The notes below the pieces were generated by a model. The model searched no databases. It worked only from the letters and a program-made list of their open reading frames with translations, and was not told the origin of the DNA. From Holdemanella sp. MSK.7.32 (GTDB lineage Bacteria; Bacillota_I; Bacilli_A; Erysipelotrichales; Erysipelotrichaceae): a DNA stretch of 64,000 bases. Made by a program: the position numbers and the translations under genes. The DNA is taken from positions 25,272 to 89,271 of the forward strand of contig NZ_JANFYN010000003.1 of NCBI RefSeq assembly GCF_024460475.1. Reading direction: 5' to 3'. Positions 1-8,918 of this stretch are shown here, in pieces; the first letter of the stretch is position 1; the number at the start of each line of letters is the position of its first letter.

Positions 1-1782
1 GTGAAGTGTAAATCCTGCATTCACTAATTGATCTGTAATTTCAAGAATCTTCTCTGAATACAATGTCGCAGATTCCGTTAATTCAATTGGAACACATTCA
101 AATGGAATTTGTTTCTGATTCACAATATCCACATAGCGATCCACAACATCGCTAAAATGAATACTGGCACGAGAAAGGTTAACCGAAATAGGAACCATAG
201 GAAGTTTGTTTTCCATTCTTTCCTTTTGGAACTGACAAACGCTCTCAAATACATATTCATCCAAATGAACAACTAATCCATCACTTTCAAACAATGGAAT
301 AAAGGCTCCTGGTGAAATCAATGTACCATCTAATTTCTGCCAACGAACCAAAGCTTCTGCACCCACAATATTTTCTGTATTCACATCATACTTTGGCTGA
401 TAATATACCTTGAATTCTCTATTCGAAATCGCAGATTTAAAATCATTTTCCATCTGTCTTTGCGCTAATTGTTTTTGATTCAACTCATCTGTATAAAAGG
501 CCACATTGGTCTTAAAATCTTTGGAGATACTCTTTTCTGCCATCAATGCACGGTCACAAATAATAGGGATAGAAAGATTTGTATCTACATCTTCATAAAT
601 ACCCACTTTGATACGAATATTTGGTATGGGTGCTTCTTCGGCAATTTTATTTATGTTCCTGTTGATTCTTTCAACATCCATCTTAACTTTACTATGGAAC
701 AATCCTAACAACTGATCTCCTTCATAACGCGTCAACAAGCCATTCTTCACATAATATCTAAAGGCATTTGAAAGATAAACCAATACTTCATTTCCTTTCT
801 TTGTGCCATATGTACCATTGATCAATTTAAAATCCGCAACATCTAGGATAACCACATTAAACTTTTCTTCCGTCATAAAATGTGTAAATGTTCTTGCGTG
901 ATGATAAAAGGCTTGTCTTGTATATAGACCTGTCAATTCATCTTTTTCAATAGCGGCCAAAGTCATGCTTGATTCTCTAAGCTTGATTACACTATCGATT
1001 CGACTCTTCACAATTCGCGCATTATAGGGCTTCGTGATAAAATCCACAGCACCTAGACCTAAACACTTTAATTCATCTTCTTGCGAGTTATTTCCAGTTG
1101 TCACAATAACGGGAACACTTGCCAACAAGGAATCAGATTTTTGGCGTGATAAGAATTCAAAGCCATCACAAACAGGCATCACCACATCCAATAAGATAAG
1201 TGATATATCTTTATAGTATTGAGATAAGATATTTAATCCTTCTTCTCCATTTACAGCTTCAAGTACATCATAATCATCTTCTAAAGTTACCCTTAAAATT
1301 TCCCGGTTGATTTCATTATCTTCGACAATCAATACTTTTCTTTTAAACCCATTACTAGGCAATGCATTATTAAACATATCAATATTGTTTCTACGAATAT
1401 CCAAATCTTCATTCGCAAAACCAATAATGATTTGACTTAATCGACCATCTTCCATTACACGCCCAAAGTGTGAGTACATAAAATGAACTTCCGAATCATT
1501 TTTAGATTGGTAATGAATATTAAAATGTTCCGTTTTTTCTAACCTAGAAAATAAAGAGTTAAATGAAAGAGCCATTCGTAACATGTCACGATTCTTTTCG
1601 TAAACACGATCATCAATATATTGATTCATCGCATCGTTATAACTCGTATATGACGAAAAACCAGGCAACTTCAATGTTTCCTTAAAAGTATGAATTTGTT
1701 GATCTTCACAATCCACAATATAGATGTTTTTAAATTCATCGCCTAGTGTTTGGTAGATGCGATTGGAATCAAAATCTTTCAT
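1..1782 (-). CDS. PAS-REC-GGDEF-EAL signalling protein (3' end outside window)
   Basis: Partial: 594 codons are open from the ATG at 1780-1782 to the window edge. A PAS-like N-terminus (about residues 1-140) is followed by a response-regulator receiver (about 148-270) with acidic pair LIVEDNE, phospho-acceptor Asp199 in LLDVVMP, and the conserved Lys in FITKPYN. Then comes a GGDEF-type domain whose active-site loop reads RYEGDQ instead of RxGGDEF, so it is probably not a cyclase. The last domain is EAL-type, with intact EALVRW, the metal-binding Asn of VNLS and the Glu of IELTES; the rest lies beyond base 1. Likely a phosphorylation-regulated c-di-GMP phosphodiesterase, possibly with GTP sensing by the degenerate GGDEF domain (inference). 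The start is preceded by GAAGAGG. A cytoplasmic protein; no membrane segment is visible. Confidence 0.85.
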   Translation of the reverse strand, partial: MKDFDSNRIYQTLGDEFKNIYIVDCEDQQIHTFKETLKLPGFSSYTSYNDAMNQYIDDRVYEKNRDMLRMALSFNSLFSRLEKTEHFNIHYQSKNDSEVHFMYSHFGRVMEDGRLSQIIIGFANEDLDIRRNNIDMFNNALPSNGFKRKVLIVEDNEINREILRVTLEDDYDVLEAVNGEEGLNILSQYYKDISLILLDVVMPVCDGFEFLSRQKSDSLLASVPVIVTTGNNSQEDELKCLGLGAVDFITKPYNARIVKSRIDSVIKLRESSMTLAAIEKDELTGLYTRQAFYHHARTFTHFMTEEKFNVVILDVADFKLINGTYGTKKGNEVLVYLSNAFRYYVKNGLLTRYEGDQLLGLFHSKVKMDVERINRNINKIAEEAPIPNIRIKVGIYEDVDTNLSIPIICDRALMAEKSISKDFKTNVAFYTDELNQKQLAQRQMENDFKSAISNREFKVYYQPKYDVNTENIVGAEALVRWQKLDGTLISPGAFIPLFESDGLVVHLDEYVFESVCQFQKERMENKLPMVPISVNLSRASIHFSDVVDRYVDIVNQKQIPFECVPIELTESATLYSEKILEITDQLVNAGFTLH

Positions 1783-1818
1783 AAAAACCTCTTCTAAAAC
1801 AATAACTTATTTATTACT

Positions 1819-1847
1819 ATTATATAACCAAAACTTTCATTACGCAA
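1819..1847 (-). promoter_or_regulatory. Promoter of the PAS-REC-GGDEF-EAL gene
   Basis: On the minus strand TTGCGT (1842-1847) lies exactly 17 bases from TATAAT (1819-1824), about 35 bases upstream of the start codon. Confidence 0.6.
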
Positions 1848-1860
1848 ACAACCTAGGAAA

Positions 1861-1889
1861 AGAAAAAAAGTGTCATAAGACACTTTATC
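1861..1889 (-). terminator. Rho-independent terminator after yneF
   Basis: Inverted repeat AAAGTGTC/GACACTTT (1867-1874 and 1879-1886, 4-base loop) is followed on the minus strand by a T run. Confidence 0.8.
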
Positions 1890-1890
1890 A

Positions 1891-2103
1891 TTATTTACGG
1901 TTTGCGTTTACCGATTTCATGATTTGACGAATCTGTGCTTCACTAGGTTTACGTCCCATTTGTAAGAACATTGCACGAATCATCTTTTCATTAATTGGTG
2001 GATTTTCTTTAATTTCTTTTTCAAACTTCTTACGAGTGAAGTAGAAAGTAACCAAGCCACCAATGATGGCTCCCACTATCGTATATAAAATTGATGCAAC
2101 CAT
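1891..2103 (-). CDS. yneF: YneF family (UPF0154) small membrane protein
   Basis: A 70-aa protein with one N-terminal membrane helix (about residues 4-22), a basic stretch FTRKKFEKEIKENPPI, and the family's MIRAMFLQMGRKPSEAQI signature. This matches the conserved UPF0154/YneF family of Firmicutes in length and motif. The molecular role is not known. It is the last gene of the parE-parC-exporter run on this strand and is followed by a hairpin terminator. GAGG sits 11 bases before the ATG, a rather long spacing. Confidence 0.85.
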   Translation of the reverse strand: MVASILYTIVGAIIGGLVTFYFTRKKFEKEIKENPPINEKMIRAMFLQMGRKPSEAQIRQIMKSVNANRK

Positions 2104-2123
2104 GTTTTAGTCAACCTCACTAT

Positions 2124-3017
2124 CTACTCATCTATTCTACTATCTTTTTGGGGTTTTGACAATATGAATTGACCACTATATTCCGTTAAAATGATGGAAA
2201 CAAAGATCAAAAGTCCCCCTAAAATCATAATTGGACTTTTCTCTTCATGCAACAATAAGAATCCAAATACATTCGCAAATAAGGATTCTGTACATAAAAG
2301 AACACTCGCACTCGATGCATCTGTATATTTTTGTGCCAAAGTCTGAAGTTGAAATGCCAAGAACGTTGCCACTATGATCATATAGGCACAACTCATATAC
2401 GCATGTACAGTGATTGTTTGTGGTATCGTTTCTAAACTTAAGGCTAGTGGAATCGAAAGGATAGCCGCAACACTCATTTGTACAGCATTGATCGCAATTG
2501 AATTCGAATTTTCTGTCGCATACTCTAAAGATATGATGTGACACGCAAAGAAGAAGGCACATGCTAAAGATAAACTATCGCCAAAACTAAATGAGAAATA
2601 CCCTTTAGATAAGCTTAGGCAGGCAATTCCTGCAAGACAAACAACACTTGCCGCAAGTTGATGATTGCTCGGTTTCTTTTTCCATAATAGCCATACAATA
2701 TAGGGTACAAGAACGACGTTGACAGCTGTTAAAAAGGCATTTTGACCTGTATTCGTTAAGAATAAGCCGAAGGTTTGAAACGCAAAAGCTAAGTACATTA
2801 AAACACCTGAAATACTTCCACGAAACAAAGCTTCCCTAGAAATCTTTACACGACTGACTAAACATACAATAATACTAACGATGCTAGCGCCAATAAAACG
2901 AATCATTAAAACAGTAAAAGGATCAAATGTCTGCAAAGCTGCATCGGTCGCGATAAAACCGCCACCCCAAATGGCCGCAACTAAAAGGCATACTAAATTA
3001 GCTTGTTGTTTACTCAT
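2124..3017 (-). CDS. EamA/DMT-family transporter
   Basis: A 297-aa integral membrane protein with about ten predicted helices in two halves, the layout of EamA (drug/metabolite transporter) exporters. The N-terminal half has the typical LLVAAIWGGGFIATDAAL beginning, and the C-terminal half has the Glu-containing TESLFANVFGFLLLHE segment common in this family. The substrate cannot be read from sequence. Its ATG overlaps the parC stop codon by four bases (ATGA), and GAGGAAAAAGC precedes it, so it is translationally coupled to parC. Its presence here is probably operon hitch-hiking and not a link to topoisomerase function (inference). Confidence 0.85.
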   Translation of the reverse strand: MSKQQANLVCLLVAAIWGGGFIATDAALQTFDPFTVLMIRFIGASIVSIIVCLVSRVKISREALFRGSISGVLMYLAFAFQTFGLFLTNTGQNAFLTAVNVVLVPYIVWLLWKKKPSNHQLAASVVCLAGIACLSLSKGYFSFSFGDSLSLACAFFFACHIISLEYATENSNSIAINAVQMSVAAILSIPLALSLETIPQTITVHAYMSCAYMIIVATFLAFQLQTLAQKYTDASSASVLLCTESLFANVFGFLLLHEEKSPIMILGGLLIFVSIILTEYSGQFILSKPQKDSRIDE

Positions 3018-5497
3018 GCTTTTTCCTCATCAAATAAAGATGGTTGTTCAAAATCATCTTGTTTGACCCAAGAACCATCCGTAACATTTTCAAGTGGTGA
3101 GACCCACTCAAACTTGTCCACCTTGCCTAGTGGTGAAGAGAATGTAGCTTGGGCATTCATCAAACTGATTTCTTTTGCCTCAAAACGCATAATATCTTCT
3201 GTATAAATTTCAAATGGAGTATTTAAATCGACCATATGTACATTTAATATCACATTCGGATTGGACTTCACTAACTTACAAATACGATTTCCTTTCGCCG
3301 GACGATTTAATGGTGCAATCTCCGTTTGTTTCATACGCTTTAAAGAAAGGGTTGTCGTAGAAACTAAGACTTGTTCCTCACGATTTTGACTGACACAAAT
3401 AGAAGCTACGCAATCATCCTTTGATAAATTCATCGCCTTCACCCCTTTGGATTTATTTGAAACCAACGGAATTTGTTCAACCGGATACATCAAGCCATAG
3501 CCTTGTTCACTTACTAGAATGACTTGATCATCTGGTTTATAAGATAAAGATACACTAATCATTTCGTCCATAGCCCCAATCTTCATACAAGCCATTGTTT
3601 TATTAGAACGTGAAACTTCAAATTCTTTTAATTCGGTACGCTTGATCATACCATGACGACTTGCACTTATGACATGAACTCCTGTTTTAAAGGAATCCAA
3701 TACATAGGCTGCGATAATTTTTTCACTTGAATCCATCTTAATATAATTTGAGATATGACCACCCAAATCTTTCCATTTTGCCTCTTCAATCTGGTAAACC
3801 GGAATATATCCATATGTACCACGGTTTGTGAAGAAAACTAATGTCTGTAATGTATGACTCGCTCCGTAACAAACTAATGAATCTGTATCTTTTCGTTGTG
3901 TCATGGATTCACTAGAAGCATTATAGCTTCTCATAGATACACGCTTGATATAGCCATCACGCGTAATTGTGATCATACATTCTTCTTTGGAAATCATAGC
4001 CTTTTCATCAATTACGATTTCTTTCACTTCATGTACAATATCCGAAAGACGAGGTGTATTAAATTCTTCATTCACCTTTTCTAATTCTTCCACCATGACT
4101 TTATGAAGTTCATTTTTGTCGGAAATAATCTTCTCTAATTCGGCAATGTCGCATTGTAGTTGTTTAAATTCTGCCTTTAATTCTTTAACATCTGTATTTG
4201 TTAAACGATATAAGCGCATTACGACAATGGCTTCTGCTTGTTTTTCTGTAAAGTCAAAACGTTCAATCAAATTCTTTTTGGCATGGGCCTTATCTTTTGA
4301 TTTACGAATGATACGAATGATCTCATCCATTACACTTACAGCTTTGATCAAACCTTCTAATATGTGTGCACGATCTTTTTTGGAAGCTAAATCATATTTA
4401 CTTCTACGAATCACTACATCTTCTCTGTGGTTGATAAAGGCATCTAACATCATGGCTAATGACATTTGTACGGGTGCCTTGTTCACAATCGCAATGACGT
4501 TGTAATTGTATGATATTTGAAGATCTGTATTTTTATATAAATAGTTTAAGATCTGTTCATCATTACTATCTTTTTTAAGATCCACGACAATTCTTAATCC
4601 CGTACGATCACTTTCATCGCGCACATCTAAAATGCCATCGATTTTTTTGTTTAAACGAATCTCATCAATTTTCTTTACCAAGTTCGACTTGATTACTTCA
4701 TAAGGAATCTCATGAATCACAATTTGTTTAATTGTACGTGTTGGTACAATTTCCACTTTCGAACGAATTAAAATACGTCCACGACCTGTTTGAAAGGCTT
4801 GTTTGATTCCGTCAAGTCCCATCACGATGCCGCCTGTAGGAAAGTCAGGGCCTTTCACAAACTGCATCAATTCTTCTAATGAACAATCGGGGTGTGAAAT
4901 ACGATAAATACTTGCTTGAACCACCTCATTTAAATTGTGAGGTGGAATATTTGTGGCATATCCAGCCGCAATACCTGTAATACCATTGACTAATAAGTTA
5001 GGAAAGCGTGCAGGAAGTACAGTGGGTTCCATCTTTTCATCGGAAAAGTTGGGTGCCCATTCCACTGTATCTTTATCAATGTCCTGCAACAAAAAATCAC
5101 TAATTTTGGCTAAACGCGCTTCTGTATAACGCATCGCAGCCGCCGGATCATCATCAATAGATCCATTGTTTCCTTGCATGTCAATTAAAGGATTAGTAAT
5201 CTTCCAATTTTGTGACATACGAACCATCGCATCATATACAGAGCTATCACCATGAGGGTGATAATTACCAATGACGTTACCGACAGTTTTTGCGGATTTA
5301 TGATATGGCTTATTGTAAGTATTCCCATCTTCATACATCGCATATAAAATACGTCTTTGTACTGGCTTTAAGCCATCTCTTGCATCTGGTAAAGCACGCT
5401 CTTGAATAATATATTTAGAATATCTGGCGAAACGATCGGCCATGATATCTTCTAAAGAATTCTTTAAAACATTATGTTTTACTTCTTTTTCTTTCAC
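3014..5497 (-). CDS. parC: DNA topoisomerase IV subunit A
   Basis: 827 aa. This is the DNA-cutting subunit that, with ParE, unlinks daughter chromosomes. The catalytic tyrosine is Tyr124 (AAMRYTEARL). The quinolone-resistance region reads PHGDSSVYDAMVRMSQ with Ser85 and Asp89; these correspond to Ser79 and Asp83 of the Streptococcus pneumoniae protein, so the usual resistance positions are wild type. The C-terminal half carries the beta-pinwheel repeats expected of ParC. It is assigned to ParC and not GyrA because it sits directly after a ParE-type subunit and lacks a clear GyrA box. Its ATG overlaps the parE stop by four bases, so the pair is co-translated. Confidence 0.95.
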   Translation of the reverse strand: MKEKEVKHNVLKNSLEDIMADRFARYSKYIIQERALPDARDGLKPVQRRILYAMYEDGNTYNKPYHKSAKTVGNVIGNYHPHGDSSVYDAMVRMSQNWKITNPLIDMQGNNGSIDDDPAAAMRYTEARLAKISDFLLQDIDKDTVEWAPNFSDEKMEPTVLPARFPNLLVNGITGIAAGYATNIPPHNLNEVVQASIYRISHPDCSLEELMQFVKGPDFPTGGIVMGLDGIKQAFQTGRGRILIRSKVEIVPTRTIKQIVIHEIPYEVIKSNLVKKIDEIRLNKKIDGILDVRDESDRTGLRIVVDLKKDSNDEQILNYLYKNTDLQISYNYNVIAIVNKAPVQMSLAMMLDAFINHREDVVIRRSKYDLASKKDRAHILEGLIKAVSVMDEIIRIIRKSKDKAHAKKNLIERFDFTEKQAEAIVVMRLYRLTNTDVKELKAEFKQLQCDIAELEKIISDKNELHKVMVEELEKVNEEFNTPRLSDIVHEVKEIVIDEKAMISKEECMITITRDGYIKRVSMRSYNASSESMTQRKDTDSLVCYGASHTLQTLVFFTNRGTYGYIPVYQIEEAKWKDLGGHISNYIKMDSSEKIIAAYVLDSFKTGVHVISASRHGMIKRTELKEFEVSRSNKTMACMKIGAMDEMISVSLSYKPDDQVILVSEQGYGLMYPVEQIPLVSNKSKGVKAMNLSKDDCVASICVSQNREEQVLVSTTTLSLKRMKQTEIAPLNRPAKGNRICKLVKSNPNVILNVHMVDLNTPFEIYTEDIMRFEAKEISLMNAQATFSSPLGKVDKFEWVSPLENVTDGSWVKQDDFEQPSLFDEEKA

Positions 5498-7419
5498 GCA
5501 TTTACCTCCTTATAATCATCTTCTAGAGTAAATACAACATTGTCTTCGATCCAGTTACGACGAAGCTCTGCCTTATCTCCCATTAATTCAGTCACTCTTT
5601 TTTCAGCCATCATCGCATTTTCAATGGTCACACAAAGTAAAGTTCTTGATTCAGGATTCATTGTGGTATCCCAAAGTTGAGTGGCATTCATTTCACCAAG
5701 ACCTTTATATCGTGTAATGGTGTAACCATTTTTTAATTCGGCTTTTTTCTCATCTAATTCTTCATTTGTATATAAATAGTATTCTTTACCCGCCTTGGCA
5801 ATCCGATATAGTGGTGGCAAGGCAATATACAACATTTCATGCGTAATTAAATCACGCATATAACGATAGAAGAATGTCAATAATAAGTTTTGAATGTGAG
5901 CTCCATCATCATCGGCATCGGTCATGATAATGACTTTATAGTAGTTTGAATCTTCAGCCGTAAAATTTGCACCTACACCAGCACCTAAGGCATGAATAAT
6001 GGTATTTAACTCTTCATTCTTTTCGATAGCTTCAAGACTTGCCTTTTCTGTATTCAATACTTTACCACGCAAAGGAAGAATCGCTTGGTATTTTGAATCA
6101 CGCCCCTGTTTTGCAGAACCACCCGCAGAATCCCCTTCGACTAGATATAATTCTTTTCTTCTGGCATCCTTACTTTGAGCCGATGCCAACTTTCCAGATA
6201 ACACTCTTTCCGAACGGTTCTTTCCTTTTCCATTACGAATATCGGCACGTGCTTTTCTTGCGGCATTACGAGCTTGAGCTGCCTTGATGATCTTACGTAC
6301 TAGAGCATTGGCAACCTCTTTATTTTCTTCCAAGAAGTAACGAAGGTTTTCCGATACCACCGTTTCTGTTGCTGGCTTAGCTTCTGGTGTACCTAACTTT
6401 TCTTTGGTCTGCCCTTCAAATTGTAGATAATCTTCTGGAATTGTCAGATTGATGACTAATGTCAAACCTTCTCTGACATCATTCCCATCAAATCCTTTAT
6501 CTTTTTCTTTTAAGAAACCATTCTTACGAGCATATTCATTAAAGACTTTCGTAAAAGCTTGTTTCGCCCCTGTTTCATGAGATCCGCCATCACGCGTACG
6601 AACCATGTTTGTGAATGAGAAAATGTTCTCTTGATATTCATCTGTATATTGGAAACATCCTTCTACAATGATCTGGTTACTTTCACCTCTAAAACTAATT
6701 GGATCATGCATTGGCGTATGATCCTGATTCACTTCTTCAATAAAGGCTTTTAATCCATCTTCATATTGGTAAACGACTTCTCTTTCTTCTTTTCGCTTAT
6801 CACGTACAATCATTTTTAACCCTTTTAATAAGAAAGCATCTTCTTGGGCTCTTTCACAAATGGTTGAATATGAAAAGTGAACCGATTTAAAAATAGACGG
6901 ATCCGGTTTAAAAGAAACAATACTTCCGGTATGATTGGTTTTTCCTACTTTTTCAAGTTTTCCAATCTTACTTCCCCCGTCTTCAAAAGTCATACTCCAT
7001 ACATCTTTTCCATCATGTACCATAACTTTACACCATGTACAAAGAGCGTTCACAACACTTGCACCTACACCATGCAATCCTCCAGCACTTGTATAGCCTC
7101 CATGACTTGTAAATTTACCACCAGCATGCAGAATGGTAAAAATAACTTGAAGTGTACTCACCCCTGATTTATGTTTTCCAACAGGCATTCCACGCCCGTG
7201 GTCTTCTACTGTAACACTGCCATCTTTTTCGAGTGTAATTGTGATTTCATCGCCATAGCCATTTAAAGCTTCATCAATCGCATTATCGACAATTTCCCAT
7301 ACTAGATGATGCAGACCCTTTGAATCGGTAGATCCAATATACATTCCCGGACGCTTTCTTACGGCATCCAAACCTTCTAAAATAACGATACTACTTTCAT
7401 CATATTGTTGTTTTGGCAT
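5494..7419 (-). CDS. parE: DNA topoisomerase IV subunit B
   Basis: 641 aa from the chosen start. This is the ATPase subunit of topoisomerase IV. The GHKL ATPase motifs are visible: EIVDNAIDEAL, DHGRGMPVG and GGLHGVGASVVNAL. The TOPRIM domain has YLVEGDSAGGSAKQGRD and the metal-binding IIMTDADDDGAHI, followed by PLRGKVLNTEKA and the C-terminal RYKGLGEMN. The protein aligns closely with Bacillus ParE through its whole length. The ATG at 7417-7419 is preferred over a TTG at 7435-7437 because AGTAGGG lies five bases upstream of the ATG. A TATAAT-like -10 box is at 7447-7452 on this strand. Confidence 0.95.
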   Translation of the reverse strand: MPKQQYDESSIVILEGLDAVRKRPGMYIGSTDSKGLHHLVWEIVDNAIDEALNGYGDEITITLEKDGSVTVEDHGRGMPVGKHKSGVSTLQVIFTILHAGGKFTSHGGYTSAGGLHGVGASVVNALCTWCKVMVHDGKDVWSMTFEDGGSKIGKLEKVGKTNHTGSIVSFKPDPSIFKSVHFSYSTICERAQEDAFLLKGLKMIVRDKRKEEREVVYQYEDGLKAFIEEVNQDHTPMHDPISFRGESNQIIVEGCFQYTDEYQENIFSFTNMVRTRDGGSHETGAKQAFTKVFNEYARKNGFLKEKDKGFDGNDVREGLTLVINLTIPEDYLQFEGQTKEKLGTPEAKPATETVVSENLRYFLEENKEVANALVRKIIKAAQARNAARKARADIRNGKGKNRSERVLSGKLASAQSKDARRKELYLVEGDSAGGSAKQGRDSKYQAILPLRGKVLNTEKASLEAIEKNEELNTIIHALGAGVGANFTAEDSNYYKVIIMTDADDDGAHIQNLLLTFFYRYMRDLITHEMLYIALPPLYRIAKAGKEYYLYTNEELDEKKAELKNGYTITRYKGLGEMNATQLWDTTMNPESRTLLCVTIENAMMAEKRVTELMGDKAELRRNWIEDNVVFTLEDDYKEVNA

Positions 7420-7437
7420 ACTATCCCTACTTTCCAA

Positions 7438-7767
7438 CGTAATCTTTATTATATCAACAAATCAAAAAAAGTGCACATAAATTCCTGTTAAAACACTTTG
7501 AATATACACTATTCATGTCCAATTAAAATGGTGTTAAACTTTAGTTCACATTTAACAAGTTCAATAATCCCAACTTAATTTAAATCTGAACTCATTTAAT
7601 CGTATACATTCTTCAAAACACTTGATTGTACCCAAATTCATTATAAAGGGTTTTAATGTCCACTTTTTAGTTCCAATGTCCACTTTTTGAGTTCCAATAT
7701 ACACTTTTAAATCTACATTTTAAATCCGCATTATTTATGTCAAATTATTAATTTTTCCATACAATTC
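7438..7767. other. Gene-free AT-rich stretch between parE and plsY
   Basis: About 330 bases with no supportable gene. It contains the parE -10 box near its left end and, at 7655-7716, a short tandem array that resembles an insertion-sequence end. The rest (about 7500-7650) shows no motif I recognise. Confidence 0.6.
7655..7716. repeat. Three tandem ~20-bp repeats, possible solo IS21-type end
   Basis: Three head-to-tail units: AATGTCCACTTTTTAGTTCC (7655-7674), the same with one extra base (7675-7695), and a diverged third copy with core TATACACTTTTA (7696-7716). IS21-family elements carry multiple ~20-bp repeats at their ends, with cores of this TGTCCACTTTTT type. No transposase gene and no matching opposite end are visible in the window, so this would be a remnant. 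The assignment is inference. Confidence 0.4.
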
Positions 7768-7796
7768 TCGACTAAGTAGATCAAAACTGCTAAAAT
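7768..7796 (+). promoter_or_regulatory. Promoter of plsY
   Basis: TCGACT (7768-7773), 17-base spacer, TAAAAT (7791-7796) with an extended TGC before the -10 box, ending 19 bases before the ATG. Confidence 0.6.
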
Positions 7797-7815
7797 AAAT
7801 TCCGAGGTGGAAGAG

Positions 7816-8430
7816 ATGAAAACTATTTTATGTATTTTATTAGGTTACCTATTAGGATCTTTACCCTTCGCTTTGATCATTGGTAAAGTTTTCTATCATA
7901 CAGACATTCGCCAATATGGATCAGGAAATCTAGGTGGAACGAACGCAGGAAGAGTTCTTGGAAAGAAAGCGGGAATTTCTGTCATTGTGTTTGATGTATT
8001 AAAAGTTGTTCTTGCGATTGCGATCGCAACCCAAGTATCGAAAGTGGCCGGTATCTGGACAGGACTTGCCTGCTGCATCGGACATTGTTATCCAGTCTTC
8101 GCAAAATTCCATGGTGGCAAAGCCGTTAGTACAATGTTTGGCTTCTTGTTTTCTACAAGCATCTTCTTATTTCAAGATGCAAGCTACTTACTTGTACCAT
8201 TTGGCATGTTTCTAGTTGTCCTATATCTATTTAAATATGTATCTTTGGCAAGTATGTGTGCAGCCATCGCAAGCAGCTTATACATTACGGCATTGATGCT
8301 AGGATTCAACGTGGAAAGTATTTCAGTTATTGTCGCAAGCTGGCTAATGACAGTTCTTGTGATTTACAGACATCGTACAAACATAGAAAAAATCAAAAAA
8401 GGTACAGAAAATACAATTTCATGGTTATAG
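7816..8430 (+). CDS. plsY: Glycerol-3-phosphate acyltransferase PlsY
   Basis: 204 aa, membrane protein that transfers an acyl group from acyl-phosphate to glycerol 3-phosphate, the first step of phospholipid synthesis in most Gram-positive bacteria. All three family motifs are seen: GSLPFALIIGK near the N-terminus, GSGNLGGTNAGR, and GHCYPVFAKFHGGKAV. About five membrane helices. The ATG at 7816 is chosen over a GTG at 7807 because GAGGTGG lies five bases before it. Its position beside parE-parC is conserved in many Firmicutes. It has its own promoter and a strong terminator. Confidence 0.95.
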   Translation: MKTILCILLGYLLGSLPFALIIGKVFYHTDIRQYGSGNLGGTNAGRVLGKKAGISVIVFDVLKVVLAIAIATQVSKVAGIWTGLACCIGHCYPVFAKFHGGKAVSTMFGFLFSTSIFLFQDASYLLVPFGMFLVVLYLFKYVSLASMCAAIASSLYITALMLGFNVESISVIVASWLMTVLVIYRHRTNIEKIKKGTENTISWL

Positions 8431-8458
8431 AAAGTTTTTAAGAAACTTTCTTTTTTTT
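8430..8458 (+). terminator. Terminator of plsY
   Basis: GAAAGTTT/AAACTTTC stem (8430-8437 and 8443-8450) followed by eight T. Confidence 0.85.
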
Positions 8459-8494
8459 ATGTCTTTTTCACATTGGAATCGTATCATAGTATGT

Positions 8495-8908
8495 ATGAAC
8501 TATTTATACTACGAATACAAATCCAGTACTGTTTGCACTGTTAAAGAAGATGAAAAGCTATACTACAAGAGTTTAAGCACGCAAAATTATCTAAACGAAA
8601 AATGCTTATTAAATGGATCCACCCTTAAAGGAAGACAAGAAGCCTTTGTCTATCAAATGAAAGTAAAAAAATATATTCCTGTTGTTGTATCCATTTCAAG
8701 AAAGGAGATCTACTTTCCCAACAAATCGAAAAAAGCACATGACTGTATCTGGATCAATTATGCCAATATTAAAGACGTCACTTACTTTGAGTCCACTTGC
8801 ACTATCACATTTCATGATGGCTCCAAACTCAATTGTGAGCATCCCAAACGAATCCAACAAACGCTAAAACAAATTTTTCGCTACCTAAATAAAAATACAC
8901 CGGATTAA
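8495..8908 (+). CDS. comK: ComK-like competence transcription factor
   Basis: 137 aa from the chosen start. The pattern CLLNGSTLKGRQEAF, then PVVVSISRKEIYFPNKSKK, then CIWINYANIKDV parallels the ComK core of Bacillus (GSSYAGR..., PIMVDPSNQIFLFPT, CGWISHVHVKEF), and TFHDGSKLN parallels TFSNGKTME. ComK activates DNA-uptake genes. The protein is about 50 residues shorter than Bacillus ComK, lacking the C-terminal tail used for regulated degradation. An upstream in-frame ATG at 8459 lies inside the plsY terminator and is unlikely. The ATG at 8495 has no Shine-Dalgarno site but is seven bases after TATCAT (8482-8487). No late competence genes are in the window. Homology is judged by eye. Confidence 0.7.
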   Translation: MNYLYYEYKSSTVCTVKEDEKLYYKSLSTQNYLNEKCLLNGSTLKGRQEAFVYQMKVKKYIPVVVSISRKEIYFPNKSKKAHDCIWINYANIKDVTYFESTCTITFHDGSKLNCEHPKRIQQTLKQIFRYLNKNTPD

Positions 8909-8918
8909 CCGGTGTATT
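8890..8918 (-). terminator. Terminator of the RidA-like gene, shared with the comK-like stop codon
   Basis: Ten-base perfect stem AATACACCGG/CCGGTGTATT (8894-8903 and 8909-8918). On the minus strand it is followed by TTTTTAT. The loop contains the TAA of the convergent comK-like gene, and the right arm contains part of the stop of the RidA-like gene. Confidence 0.8.

Noticed and set aside
3014..5497. Annotating the type II topoisomerase A subunit as GyrA
   Set aside because: It is coupled to a ParE-type B subunit and its QRDR (HGDSSVYDAMVRMSQ) matches ParC; no clear GyrA box was seen.
7420..7437. TTG start for parE at 7435-7437
   Set aside because: The ATG at 7417-7419 has AGTAGGG five bases upstream, whereas nothing precedes the TTG.
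8459..8494. ATG at 8459 as the comK-like start
   Set aside because: It lies in the T run of the plsY terminator, has no ribosome site, and the homology starts later.
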